Shown in pieces: positions 37,923 through 43,784 of a stretch of 43,784 bases of DNA; within the stretch, counting starts at the first letter, position 1; each line of letters starts with the position of its first letter. The stretch comes from Comamonas granuli NBRC 101663 (GTDB taxonomy: Bacteria; Pseudomonadota; Gammaproteobacteria; Burkholderiales; Burkholderiaceae_C). The notes beneath the pieces were generated by a model, which saw nothing but the letters and a program-made list of their open reading frames with translations, ran no database searches and was not told the DNA's origin. The DNA is taken from the NCBI RefSeq assembly GCF_000739995.1, contig NZ_BBJX01000020.1, forward strand, positions 1 through 43,784. The letters are read 5' to 3'. The translations under genes and the position numbers were made by a program.

Positions 37923-38843
37923 ATGAAACACTACCTGCAGTTCAACGACTTCAACGCCGACGAATACGCCTACCTGCTCGAACGCGCCGCCTTCATCAAG
38001 AAGAAGTTCAAGGCCTACGAAAAGTACCAGCCCCTGACGGACCGCACGCTGGCCATGATCTTCGAGAAGGCCAGCACGCGCACGCGCGTGAGCTTCGAGG
38101 CCGGCATGTACCAGATGGGCGGCAGCGTGGTGCACCTGACGACGGGCGACAGCCAGCTCGGCCGCGCCGAGCCCATCGAGGACTCGGCGCGCGTCATCAG
38201 CCGCATGACCGACCTGGTGATGATCCGCACCTTCGAGCAGACCAAGATCGAGCGCTTTGCGCAGTATTCGCGCGTGCCCGTCATCAACGGCCTGACCAAC
38301 GAGTTCCACCCCTGCCAGATCCTGGCCGACATCTTCACCTTCATCGAGCACCGCGGCAGCATCGCGGGCAAGGTGGTCGCCTGGGTGGGCGACGGCAACA
38401 ACATGGCCAACACCTGGCTGCAGGCAGCCGACCTGCTGGGCTTTACCGTGCACGTGAGCACGCCCGGCGGCTACGAGGTGGATGAAAAACTCGCCTTCGG
38501 CGCACGCACACCGCGTGCGGGCTGCTACCAGGTGTTTGCCAACCCGCTGGACGCCTGCCGCGGCGCCGACCTGGTGACCACCGACGTGTGGACCAGCATG
38601 GGCTACGAGGCCGAAAACGAGAAGCGCAAGAAGGCCTTTGCCGACTGGTGCGTGGACGAGGCCATGATGGCCGTGGCCAAGCCCGAGGCCCTGTTCATGC
38701 ACTGCCTGCCCGCGCACCGCGGCGAAGAGGTGCAGGCCGAGGTCATCGACGGCCCGCAATCCGTGGTCTGGGACGAGGCGGAAAACCGGATGCACGTGCA
38801 AAAGGCGCTCATGGAGTACCTTTTGCTCGGCCGCATTGCCTGA
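37923..38843 (+). CDS. argF: Ornithine carbamoyltransferase
   Basis: A 306-residue enzyme making citrulline from ornithine and carbamoyl phosphate. The carbamoyl phosphate loop EKASTRTRVSFEAG is at 48-61 with STRTR at 51-55. HPCQ (EFHPCQILAD) and the ornithine-binding DGNNMANTW and HCLPAHRG (260-267) are present. The length matches the biosynthetic OTCase. Co-transcribed with argD. The YkgJ-like gene begins about 25 bp downstream. Confidence 0.97.
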   Translation: MKHYLQFNDFNADEYAYLLERAAFIKKKFKAYEKYQPLTDRTLAMIFEKASTRTRVSFEAGMYQMGGSVVHLTTGDSQLGRAEPIEDSARVISRMTDLVMIRTFEQTKIERFAQYSRVPVINGLTNEFHPCQILADIFTFIEHRGSIAGKVVAWVGDGNNMANTWLQAADLLGFTVHVSTPGGYEVDEKLAFGARTPRAGCYQVFANPLDACRGADLVTTDVWTSMGYEAENEKRKKAFADWCVDEAMMAVAKPEALFMHCLPAHRGEEVQAEVIDGPQSVVWDEAENRMHVQKALMEYLLLGRIA

Positions 38844-38868
38844 CACCCCCGCCGGCCGCCTGCGCGCC

Positions 38869-39183
38869 ATGCCCCACCCCTGCCTGAGCTGCGGCGCCTG
38901 CTGCGCGAGTTTTCGCGTGGACTTTTCCGCCTGCGAAACCCAGGAACGGGGCGGCGACGTGCCCGACGGCCTGGCCGTGGAAGTGACCGACACCCTGCGC
39001 CGCATGCGCGGCACCGACCACAGCCCGCCGCGCTGCGCGGCACTCACGGGCCGCGTGGGCGTGCAAGCGTCCTGCGGCATTTACGAATGGCGCCCCTCGC
39101 CGTGCCGCGAGTTCGAACCCGGCAGCGCGGCCTGCGAGCGCGCCCGCCTGCGCCATGGGCTCGGGGCCTACCCCGATCATTGA
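38869..39183 (+). CDS. YkgJ family cysteine-cluster protein
   Basis: A 104-residue protein with the CxxCGxCC pattern near the start (MPHPCLSCGACCASFRVDFS: Cys 5, 8, 11, 12) and further Cys in CETQERGG, RCAALTGRVGVQASCGIYEW and SPCREFEPGSAACERAR. The YkgJ family (UPF0153) is predicted to bind zinc or an iron-sulfur centre, with no established role. I used the ATG at 38869, where the family starts; a TTG at 38836 overlaps argF and would add 11 residues. It lies 25 bp after argF and could be co-transcribed. Confidence 0.85.
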   Translation: MPHPCLSCGACCASFRVDFSACETQERGGDVPDGLAVEVTDTLRRMRGTDHSPPRCAALTGRVGVQASCGIYEWRPSPCREFEPGSAACERARLRHGLGAYPDH

Positions 39184-39188
39184 ACGCC

Positions 39189-39245
39189 GAATTGGCCTCC
39201 AGGGCTTTCCAGGCAAGCGCAAGTAGCTATATTTTCGATAGCATC
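39189..39245. repeat. Dispersed hairpin repeat, copy 6
   Basis: AATTGGCCTCCAGGGCTTTCC, then AAGCGCAAGTAGCTATATTT and a CGATAGCATCCGC tail. It has mismatched stems but the family flanks (AATTGGCCTCC, AGCTAT). It lies between the convergent YkgJ gene and the feoB-associated gene. Confidence 0.65.
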
Positions 39246-39258
39246 CGCTAGTGCTGCA

Positions 39259-39489
39259 CTAGGGCTTGGAGCGCATCCACACCGTCTGGCCCGCCTCGGC
39301 CGGCCGCGCGGCCGGCGCCGCCGGGGTGGCGCAGCCGCCACAGGTGCTGCAGGCGCCGCACGCCGGCGCCTGCGCCAGTTCGGGCCGCACGCGCCCCAGG
39401 CGCTGGCGCCAGGCCGCAGGCAGCCAGTACCACAGGGCGTAGAGCCCAGCCAGCGCCACGATGGCGCCCACGGCGATTTCCTGCCACAT
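39259..39489 (-). CDS. FeoB-associated Cys-rich membrane protein (DUF6587-like)
   Basis: A 76-residue protein with a membrane helix at about 5-26 (IAVGAIVALAGLYALWYWLP) and a cytoplasmic tail carrying CGACSTCGGC (Cys 44, 47, 50, 53), ending in TVWMRSKP. Small proteins of this kind accompany FeoB in many bacteria and are proposed to bind iron or act as redox or assembly partners; in betaproteobacteria they are annotated DUF6587. It begins 3 bp after the feoB stop, so it is the third gene of a feoA-feoB operon. Confidence 0.8.
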   Translation of the reverse strand: MWQEIAVGAIVALAGLYALWYWLPAAWRQRLGRVRPELAQAPACGACSTCGGCATPAAPAARPAEAGQTVWMRSKP

Positions 39490-39492
39490 CGT

Positions 39493-41358
39493 TCAGCCCC
39501 CTCCCCAGGCCAGCGCCAGCCGGTACGTGAGCCAGCTCGCGCTGTAGGCCAGTGCAAACATGTAGGCGGCCATGAGCAGCGCCAGGCGCCAGGAGTTGGT
39601 CTCGCGCCGCACCGTGGCCAGCGTGGAGATGCACTGCGGCGCAAACACGAACCACGCCAGCAGCGACAGCGCCGTGGCTAGCGACCACTGCTGGGCGATC
39701 AGGCTGCCGAGCTGCGCGGCCGTCTCGTCGCCCGTGGCCGAGAGCGCGTACACCGTGCCCAGGGCGCTGACCACCACCTCGCGCGCCGCCATGCCGGGCA
39801 CCAGGGCCACGGCGATCTGCCAGTTGAAACCCAGCGGCGCCAGCACCACCTCCAGGGCGCGGCCGAGCTGGCCCGCCAGGCTGTACTGGATGGCCGCGCC
39901 CGCCGCCCCCTCGGGCGGCGCCGGGAAGGACGAGAGGAACCACAGCAGCACCGACAGCGCCAGGATGATGCCGCCCACGCGCTTGACGAAGATGGCGGCG
40001 CGCTCATATAGGCCCTGCGCCAGGCTGCGCGCGCTGGGCAGGCGGTAGGACGGCAGCTCCATGAGGAGCGGCGTCGGCCGCAGCTTGCCGCGCCAGAGCT
40101 TGAGCACGGCGGCCACGGCCATGGCGCCCAGGATGCCACCCAGATAGAGCGCAAACATCACCAGCCCCTGCAGGTTGAACACGCCCGCCACCGTGCGCGC
40201 GGGGATGAAGGCCGCAATCAGCAGCGCATACACCGGCAGCCGTGCCGAGCAGGTCATGAGCGGCGCGATCATGATGGTGACCAGCCGCTCGCGCCAGTGC
40301 GTGATGCTGCGCGTGGCCATGATGCCGGGGATGGCGCAGGCAAAGCTCGACAGCAGCGGGATGAACGAGCGCCCCGACAGGCCCACGCTGCCCATGATGC
40401 GGTCGAGCAGAAAGGCCGCGCGCGGCAGGTAGCCCGAATCCTCCAGCGCGAGGATGAAGAAGAACAGGATCAGGATCTGCGGCAGGAACACCAGTACGCC
40501 GCCGGCCCCGGCGACGATGCCGTCGACCAGCAGGCTGCGCAGCACCCCCTCGGGCAGGTGGGCGTGCAGCCATCCCCCCAGGGCAGCCACCCCGGCATCG
40601 ATGGCGTCCATGGGCACGGCGGCCCAACTGAACACGGCCTGGAACATCAGGAACATGGTGCCTGCCAGCAGCAGCATGCCCCACAGCGGGTGCAGCACGA
40701 CGCGGTCGATGGCGTCGTCCCAGTGCGGCAGGTGTTCGGGCTCCTGCACGGCCAGGCGCATGATGCGGCGCGCCTCCTGCTGCGTCTGCAGCACCTGCGC
40801 CGGCCCCTGCGCCTGCCAGGGGCGGGGCTGCACGGCGCCCGAGGGGCGCCAGCCATCGAGCCATTGCACGAGTGCGCGTGCGCCGCCCTTGCGGATGCCT
40901 ACGGTCTCCACCACCGGCATGCCCAGCTCGCGTTCGAGCACGGCGCAGTCGATGGCGATGCCCGCACGGCGCGCGGCGTCGCTCATGTTCAGCGCCAGCA
41001 CCATGGGCAGGCCCATGGCCCGGGTTTCCAGCACCATGCGCAGGCCCAGTTGCAGGCGCGTGGCGTCGACCACGCACACCAGCAGCGCCGGCGTGCCCTC
41101 GCCCGCGCGCTGGCCGGTGATCACATCGCGCGTGACGGCTTCGTCGGAACTCAGTGCATTGAGGCTGTAGGCGCCGGGCAGGTCGAGCACGCGCAGCACC
41201 TGGCCCGAGGGCGTGGTGAGCTGGCCCTCCTTGCGCTCGACCGTCACGCCGGCGTAGTTGGCCACCTTCTGGCGGCTGCCGGTCAAGAGATTGAACAGCG
41301 CCGTCTTGCCGCTGTTGGGATGGCCCAGCAGCGCCAGGCGCCATGCCGCCGTGCTCAT
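39493..41358 (-). CDS. feoB: Ferrous iron transporter FeoB
   Basis: A 621-residue inner-membrane Fe(II) transporter with an N-terminal G domain. G1 GHPNSGKT is at 12-19, the switch region KVANYAGVTVERKEG near 31-45, G3 DLPG at 59-62 and G4 NMSD at 124-127. The transmembrane part from about 215 includes LPQILILFFFILALEDSGYL and the gate motif region SSFACAIPGIMATRSI. It is shorter than E. coli FeoB (773), but this size is usual for betaproteobacterial members. Its start overlaps the feoA stop by 4 bp. Confidence 0.96.
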   Translation of the reverse strand: MSTAAWRLALLGHPNSGKTALFNLLTGSRQKVANYAGVTVERKEGQLTTPSGQVLRVLDLPGAYSLNALSSDEAVTRDVITGQRAGEGTPALLVCVVDATRLQLGLRMVLETRAMGLPMVLALNMSDAARRAGIAIDCAVLERELGMPVVETVGIRKGGARALVQWLDGWRPSGAVQPRPWQAQGPAQVLQTQQEARRIMRLAVQEPEHLPHWDDAIDRVVLHPLWGMLLLAGTMFLMFQAVFSWAAVPMDAIDAGVAALGGWLHAHLPEGVLRSLLVDGIVAGAGGVLVFLPQILILFFFILALEDSGYLPRAAFLLDRIMGSVGLSGRSFIPLLSSFACAIPGIMATRSITHWRERLVTIMIAPLMTCSARLPVYALLIAAFIPARTVAGVFNLQGLVMFALYLGGILGAMAVAAVLKLWRGKLRPTPLLMELPSYRLPSARSLAQGLYERAAIFVKRVGGIILALSVLLWFLSSFPAPPEGAAGAAIQYSLAGQLGRALEVVLAPLGFNWQIAVALVPGMAAREVVVSALGTVYALSATGDETAAQLGSLIAQQWSLATALSLLAWFVFAPQCISTLATVRRETNSWRLALLMAAYMFALAYSASWLTYRLALAWGGG

Positions 41359-41672
41359 GCCGCACCCATCGGCGCGGGCGGTCTGGCGACGATGCGCACC
41401 AGCGCCGCCTCGCGCCGGCGCAGGGCGAAGGTCGAACGCCCCACGCGCACGGCGATCGGGTCGCCCGCGGGAAAGGCGCGCGCCAGCACCTGCACGCGCT
41501 CGCCCGGCAGAAAGCCGATTTCCAGCAGGCGCAGCAGCAGGTCGGCGTCTTCGGCCGCGGCCTCCATGTCCAGGCCCTGCACCCAGGCATCGGTGCGCAA
41601 GGGCCAGTGCACCAGGCCCGGCTCACCCGCGGCGGTGGGAGCAGGGGCGGTCAGGGGGAGGGCTGCGTCCAT
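41355..41672 (-). CDS. feoA: Ferrous iron transport protein FeoA
   Basis: A 105-residue cytoplasmic SH3-like protein required for FeoB activity. The family core is DLLLRLLEIGFLPGERVQVL, then GDPIAVRVGRSTFALRRREA. About 25 Ala/Pro-rich residues precede the core, longer than E. coli FeoA (75). Translation is coupled to feoB by a 4-bp overlap. No clear ribosome binding site precedes the ATG, but a Fur-like box lies 10 bp upstream. Confidence 0.9.
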   Translation of the reverse strand: MDAALPLTAPAPTAAGEPGLVHWPLRTDAWVQGLDMEAAAEDADLLLRLLEIGFLPGERVQVLARAFPAGDPIAVRVGRSTFALRRREAALVRIVARPPAPMGAA

Positions 41673-41681
41673 GATGATCTA

Positions 41682-41700
41682 AATAAAAACCATTCTTATT
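41682..41700 (-). promoter_or_regulatory. Fur box upstream of feoA
   Basis: On the minus strand AATAAGAATGGTTTTTATT is a 19-bp inverted repeat (AATAAGAA/TTTTTATT) matching the Fur consensus at 11 of 19 positions. It lies 10 bases before feoA, as expected for iron repression. The gap is shared with divergent kynB. Confidence 0.6.
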
Positions 41701-41790
41701 GTCTATTGTAGTACTTGGCGCTCGGGCACGGCAAGCAGGACGGCGCTGCAAGGCCTCACTGTTTGTGCTGGATCAACCGGATAATGCGCC

Positions 41791-42420
41791 ATGCCTCGCC
41801 TCTGGGACATCTCCCCCGCCCTGGATGCCGCCACGCCGGTGTACCCCGGGGACAGCCCCCTGCACCTGGCGTGGAGCAGCACCCTGGGCCCGCACTGCGC
41901 GGTCAATGTGGGTACGCTCACGCTCACCACCCACCTGGGTGCGCACGCCGACGCCCCGCTGCACTACGACCCGCAGGGCGCCGCCGTGGGCAGCCTGGCG
42001 CTGGAGCCCTTCCTGGGCCCGTGCCGGGTGGTGCATGCGCTGGCTGGCAGGCCGCTGCTGCACTGGAACGACATCGCCCACGCCATGGACGCCAGCCTGC
42101 CGCCGCGCGTGCTGCTGCGCACCCGCCAGCACGCCGCACCGCAGGGCTGGAGCGCGCAGTTCAGCGCCCTCGCCCCCGAGGTGCTCGAACGCCTGGCCGA
42201 CCGGGGCGTGCAGCTCGTGGGGGTGGACACCCCCAGCGTGGACCCCGCCGACAGCACCGCCCTGCCCAGCCACCAGGTATTGCGCCGGCGCGGCCTGCGC
42301 GTGCTGGAAAACCTGGAGCTCAGCGCCGTGCCCGCGGGCGACTATGAGCTCATTGCCCTGCCGCTCAAGCTGATGACGGCGGACGCCTCGCCCGTGCGCG
42401 CGGTGTTGCGCAGCCTGTGA
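41791..42420 (+). CDS. kynB: Arylformamidase (kynurenine formamidase) KynB
   Basis: A 209-residue metal-dependent cyclase-fold hydrolase that removes formate from N-formylkynurenine in tryptophan catabolism. It starts MPRLWDISPALDAATPVYPG and carries the metal motif HLGAHADAP at 48-56 (His 48, His 52, Asp 54). DTPSVDPADSTALPSHQVL and LENLELSAVPAGDYELIALP are typical KynB segments. The length matches family members. It is usually grouped with kynA and kynU; here it is alone, so tryptophan 2,3-dioxygenase and kynureninase must lie elsewhere. It converges on the FAD monooxygenase gene and is divergent from feoA. Confidence 0.92.
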   Translation: MPRLWDISPALDAATPVYPGDSPLHLAWSSTLGPHCAVNVGTLTLTTHLGAHADAPLHYDPQGAAVGSLALEPFLGPCRVVHALAGRPLLHWNDIAHAMDASLPPRVLLRTRQHAAPQGWSAQFSALAPEVLERLADRGVQLVGVDTPSVDPADSTALPSHQVLRRRGLRVLENLELSAVPAGDYELIALPLKLMTADASPVRAVLRSL

Positions 42421-42448
42421 GCCGCGCACGCCCGGCCGCCGTGGCCGC

Positions 42449-43633
42449 TCAGGCGCGGTAGAGCCAGGGCAGGTCCAGCAACCGCTGCCCGAACAGGCGC
42501 AAGGCCGCATCGCGCGCCCAGCGCAGTGGCCCCGTGGCGTGGAAGATGCGCCCATTGCGCTGCGAACGCGCCTGCACGCGCGCAGCGCGCTGCCAGCGGT
42601 TGAGCGCATAGCGGCGCAGGCGCAAGGGCACCTCCACGTCGTGCATGGCCAGCGCAGCCTGCAACTGCATGGCGTCCTCGATGGCCATGCCCGCCCCCTG
42701 GGCCAGGTACGGGGGCATGGGGTGGGCGGCATCGCCGAGCAGGGCCACCAGGCCGCGCGCCATGTCGTCGGCGCGCGCCAGGGGCGCGCGGTCGCACAGG
42801 GGCCACAGGCGCCACTGGCCGCCCGCAGCGGCCACGCTGCGCACCACCTCCTGCAGCTCCGGGTGCGTGCCACACAGCGCCTGTTCCAGGCCGGCGGCGT
42901 TGGCGGCGTGGTCCCAGTGCTCCAGGTCCTGCGGCGCGGGCCCGTGGACGATGACCACGAGGTTGACCCATGCGCCGCTGCGCACCGGGTAGTGCACGGC
43001 GTGCAGGCGCGGCCCCAGCCAGGCCGTGACCTGCGATGCGCGCCAGGGCGCGGGCAGCGCCTGGAGCGGCACGAGCGCGCGGTAGGCCAGGTGGCCGGTA
43101 AAGCGCGGCGGCCCGTCGCCCAGCAACTGGGCACGCGTGCGGCTGTACAGCCCGTCGGCGCCGACGAGGACGTCGCCCTCGATGTCCTTGCCGCGCGCCA
43201 GGCGCACCAGCACGGCGCCGCCCGTGTCCTCGTGGCGCACGATGGGGCAGTCCAGGGTCTGCTGCACGGCGGGCAGTTCCTGCACGGCCTGGGCCAGCAG
43301 GCCATGCAGGTCGGCGCGGTGGATGGTGGCGTAGGGGGCGCCGTAGCGCCGCAGCGTGCTCGGGCCCAGCGGCAGGCTGGCGAGCACGCCGGCGGACAGG
43401 GCGCTGCGCACCTGCAACTGCGCGGGAAAGGCCGCCACGGCGCGCAGGGCGGCTTCCAGTCCCCAGGCCTGCAGGCAGCGCACAGCATTGGGGCCGAGTT
43501 GCACGCCGGCGCCCACCTCGGCAAATACGGGCGCGCGCTCGAACAGGCGCACCTCCCAGCCCGCACGAGCAGCCGCCAGCGCAGCGGCCATGCCGCCGAT
43601 GCCCGCGCCAGCGATCAATAGCTGTTTGCTCAT
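42449..43633 (-). CDS. FAD-dependent aromatic monooxygenase
   Basis: A 394-residue group A flavoprotein monooxygenase. The FAD Rossmann motif GAGIGG is at 9-14, the DG motif GADGLYSRTRAQLL at about 155-168, and the GD motif GDAAHPMPPYLAQGAGMAIEDA at about 285-306. The layout resembles salicylate hydroxylase or 3-hydroxybenzoate 6-hydroxylase, which hydroxylate aromatic acids with NADH; the true substrate cannot be told from sequence. I use ATG 43633; an ATG three codons upstream is possible. It is downstream-facing of the EAL-domain gene at the right edge and convergent with kynB. Involvement in kynurenine or anthranilate breakdown is possible but unproven. Confidence 0.88.
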   Translation of the reverse strand: MSKQLLIAGAGIGGMAAALAAARAGWEVRLFERAPVFAEVGAGVQLGPNAVRCLQAWGLEAALRAVAAFPAQLQVRSALSAGVLASLPLGPSTLRRYGAPYATIHRADLHGLLAQAVQELPAVQQTLDCPIVRHEDTGGAVLVRLARGKDIEGDVLVGADGLYSRTRAQLLGDGPPRFTGHLAYRALVPLQALPAPWRASQVTAWLGPRLHAVHYPVRSGAWVNLVVIVHGPAPQDLEHWDHAANAAGLEQALCGTHPELQEVVRSVAAAGGQWRLWPLCDRAPLARADDMARGLVALLGDAAHPMPPYLAQGAGMAIEDAMQLQAALAMHDVEVPLRLRRYALNRWQRAARVQARSQRNGRIFHATGPLRWARDAALRLFGQRLLDLPWLYRA

Positions 43634-43655
43634 CCCCGCCATTGTGCCGGGGGCT

Positions 43656-43784
43656 TCAGGCCGGGTGCGAGAAATGCCCCGTCCGGTCGCCGCGCAGCTC
43701 GTGCTCGAAGACCTCGGCCGGCACGGGCCGCCCGAACAGATAGCCCTGGAACTGCTCGCAGCCGTGCAGGCGCAGAAAGCCCAG
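43656..43784 (-). CDS. EAL-domain protein, C-terminal fragment (partial)
   Basis: The last 42 codons of a leftward gene running off the window. The sequence LGFLRLHGCEQFQGYLFGRP, then VPAEVFEHEL, matches the conserved end of EAL cyclic-di-GMP phosphodiesterase domains (the QGY(L)FxxPxP motif). The rest of the protein, and whether it also has GGDEF or sensor domains, is outside the window. The stop at 43656 is 22 bases before the monooxygenase start, so the two genes may be co-transcribed. Confidence 0.85.
   Translation of the reverse strand: MGFLRLHGCEQFQGYLFGRPVPAEVFEHELRGDRTGHFSHPA

Overview
The window is chromosomal DNA of a high-GC betaproteobacterium, most likely family Comamonadaceae (Acidovorax/Alicycliphilus-like). 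This rests on gene content and order (rpsF-priB-rpsR-rplI-dnaB beside grpE-dnaK-dnaJ; alaA-hom-thrC-mobB-moeA-moaD; leuC-entericidin-leuD-leuB; DUF3579-argD-argF) and on six copies of an intergenic hairpin repeat that I recall from this family. It is a dense core-genome segment. I see no prophage, insertion sequence, CRISPR array, tRNA or rRNA.

Layout. 1-5 kb holds a DUF1428 protein, a 660-bp gene-free gap, an uncharacterised protein overlapping a class I methyltransferase tail to tail, a GNAT acetyltransferase and a coniferyl-aldehyde-dehydrogenase-like enzyme. 5.1-8.6 kb is a small acyl-CoA catabolic unit: PAS-LuxR regulator, SCP2-type thiolase and acyl-CoA ligase. 8.7-12.5 kb has a small membrane protein, clpB and a transglutaminase-like protein. 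12.6-20.1 kb is a leftward block for threonine synthesis and molybdopterin assembly (alaA, hom, thrC, mobB, moeA, moaD, moaE), with two small opposite-strand genes between moaD and moaE. 20.2-23.1 kb carries an Mth938-like protein, a Bcp-type peroxiredoxin and a PIN-PhoH protein.

23.1-26.2 kb is the leftward replication and ribosomal block (rpsF, priB, rpsR, rplI, then dnaB). It is divergent from the Hsp70 set grpE, dnaK, dnaJ (26.4-30.2 kb). A beta-CASP hydrolase and a LysR regulator lead into leuC, an entericidin-like lipoprotein, leuD and leuB (32.7-36.1 kb). Then come DUF3579, argD, argF and a YkgJ cysteine-cluster protein. The right end has feoA-feoB with a Cys-rich membrane partner behind a Fur-like site, a lone kynB, a FAD monooxygenase and the tail of an EAL-domain protein.

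Regulation visible in the sequence includes a heat-shock sigma-32-like promoter before grpE and a weaker one before clpB. There is a strong sigma-70 promoter plus a candidate S6:S18 leader hairpin before rpsF, a Fur-like box before feoA, a LysR-type site before the lysR gene, repeated motifs before argD, and several hairpin terminators, some formed by the dispersed repeat. I found no clearly novel multi-gene system. The most interesting non-genic signal is the repeat family; the most interesting genic oddities are the lipoprotein inside the leucine operon and the PIN-PhoH architecture.
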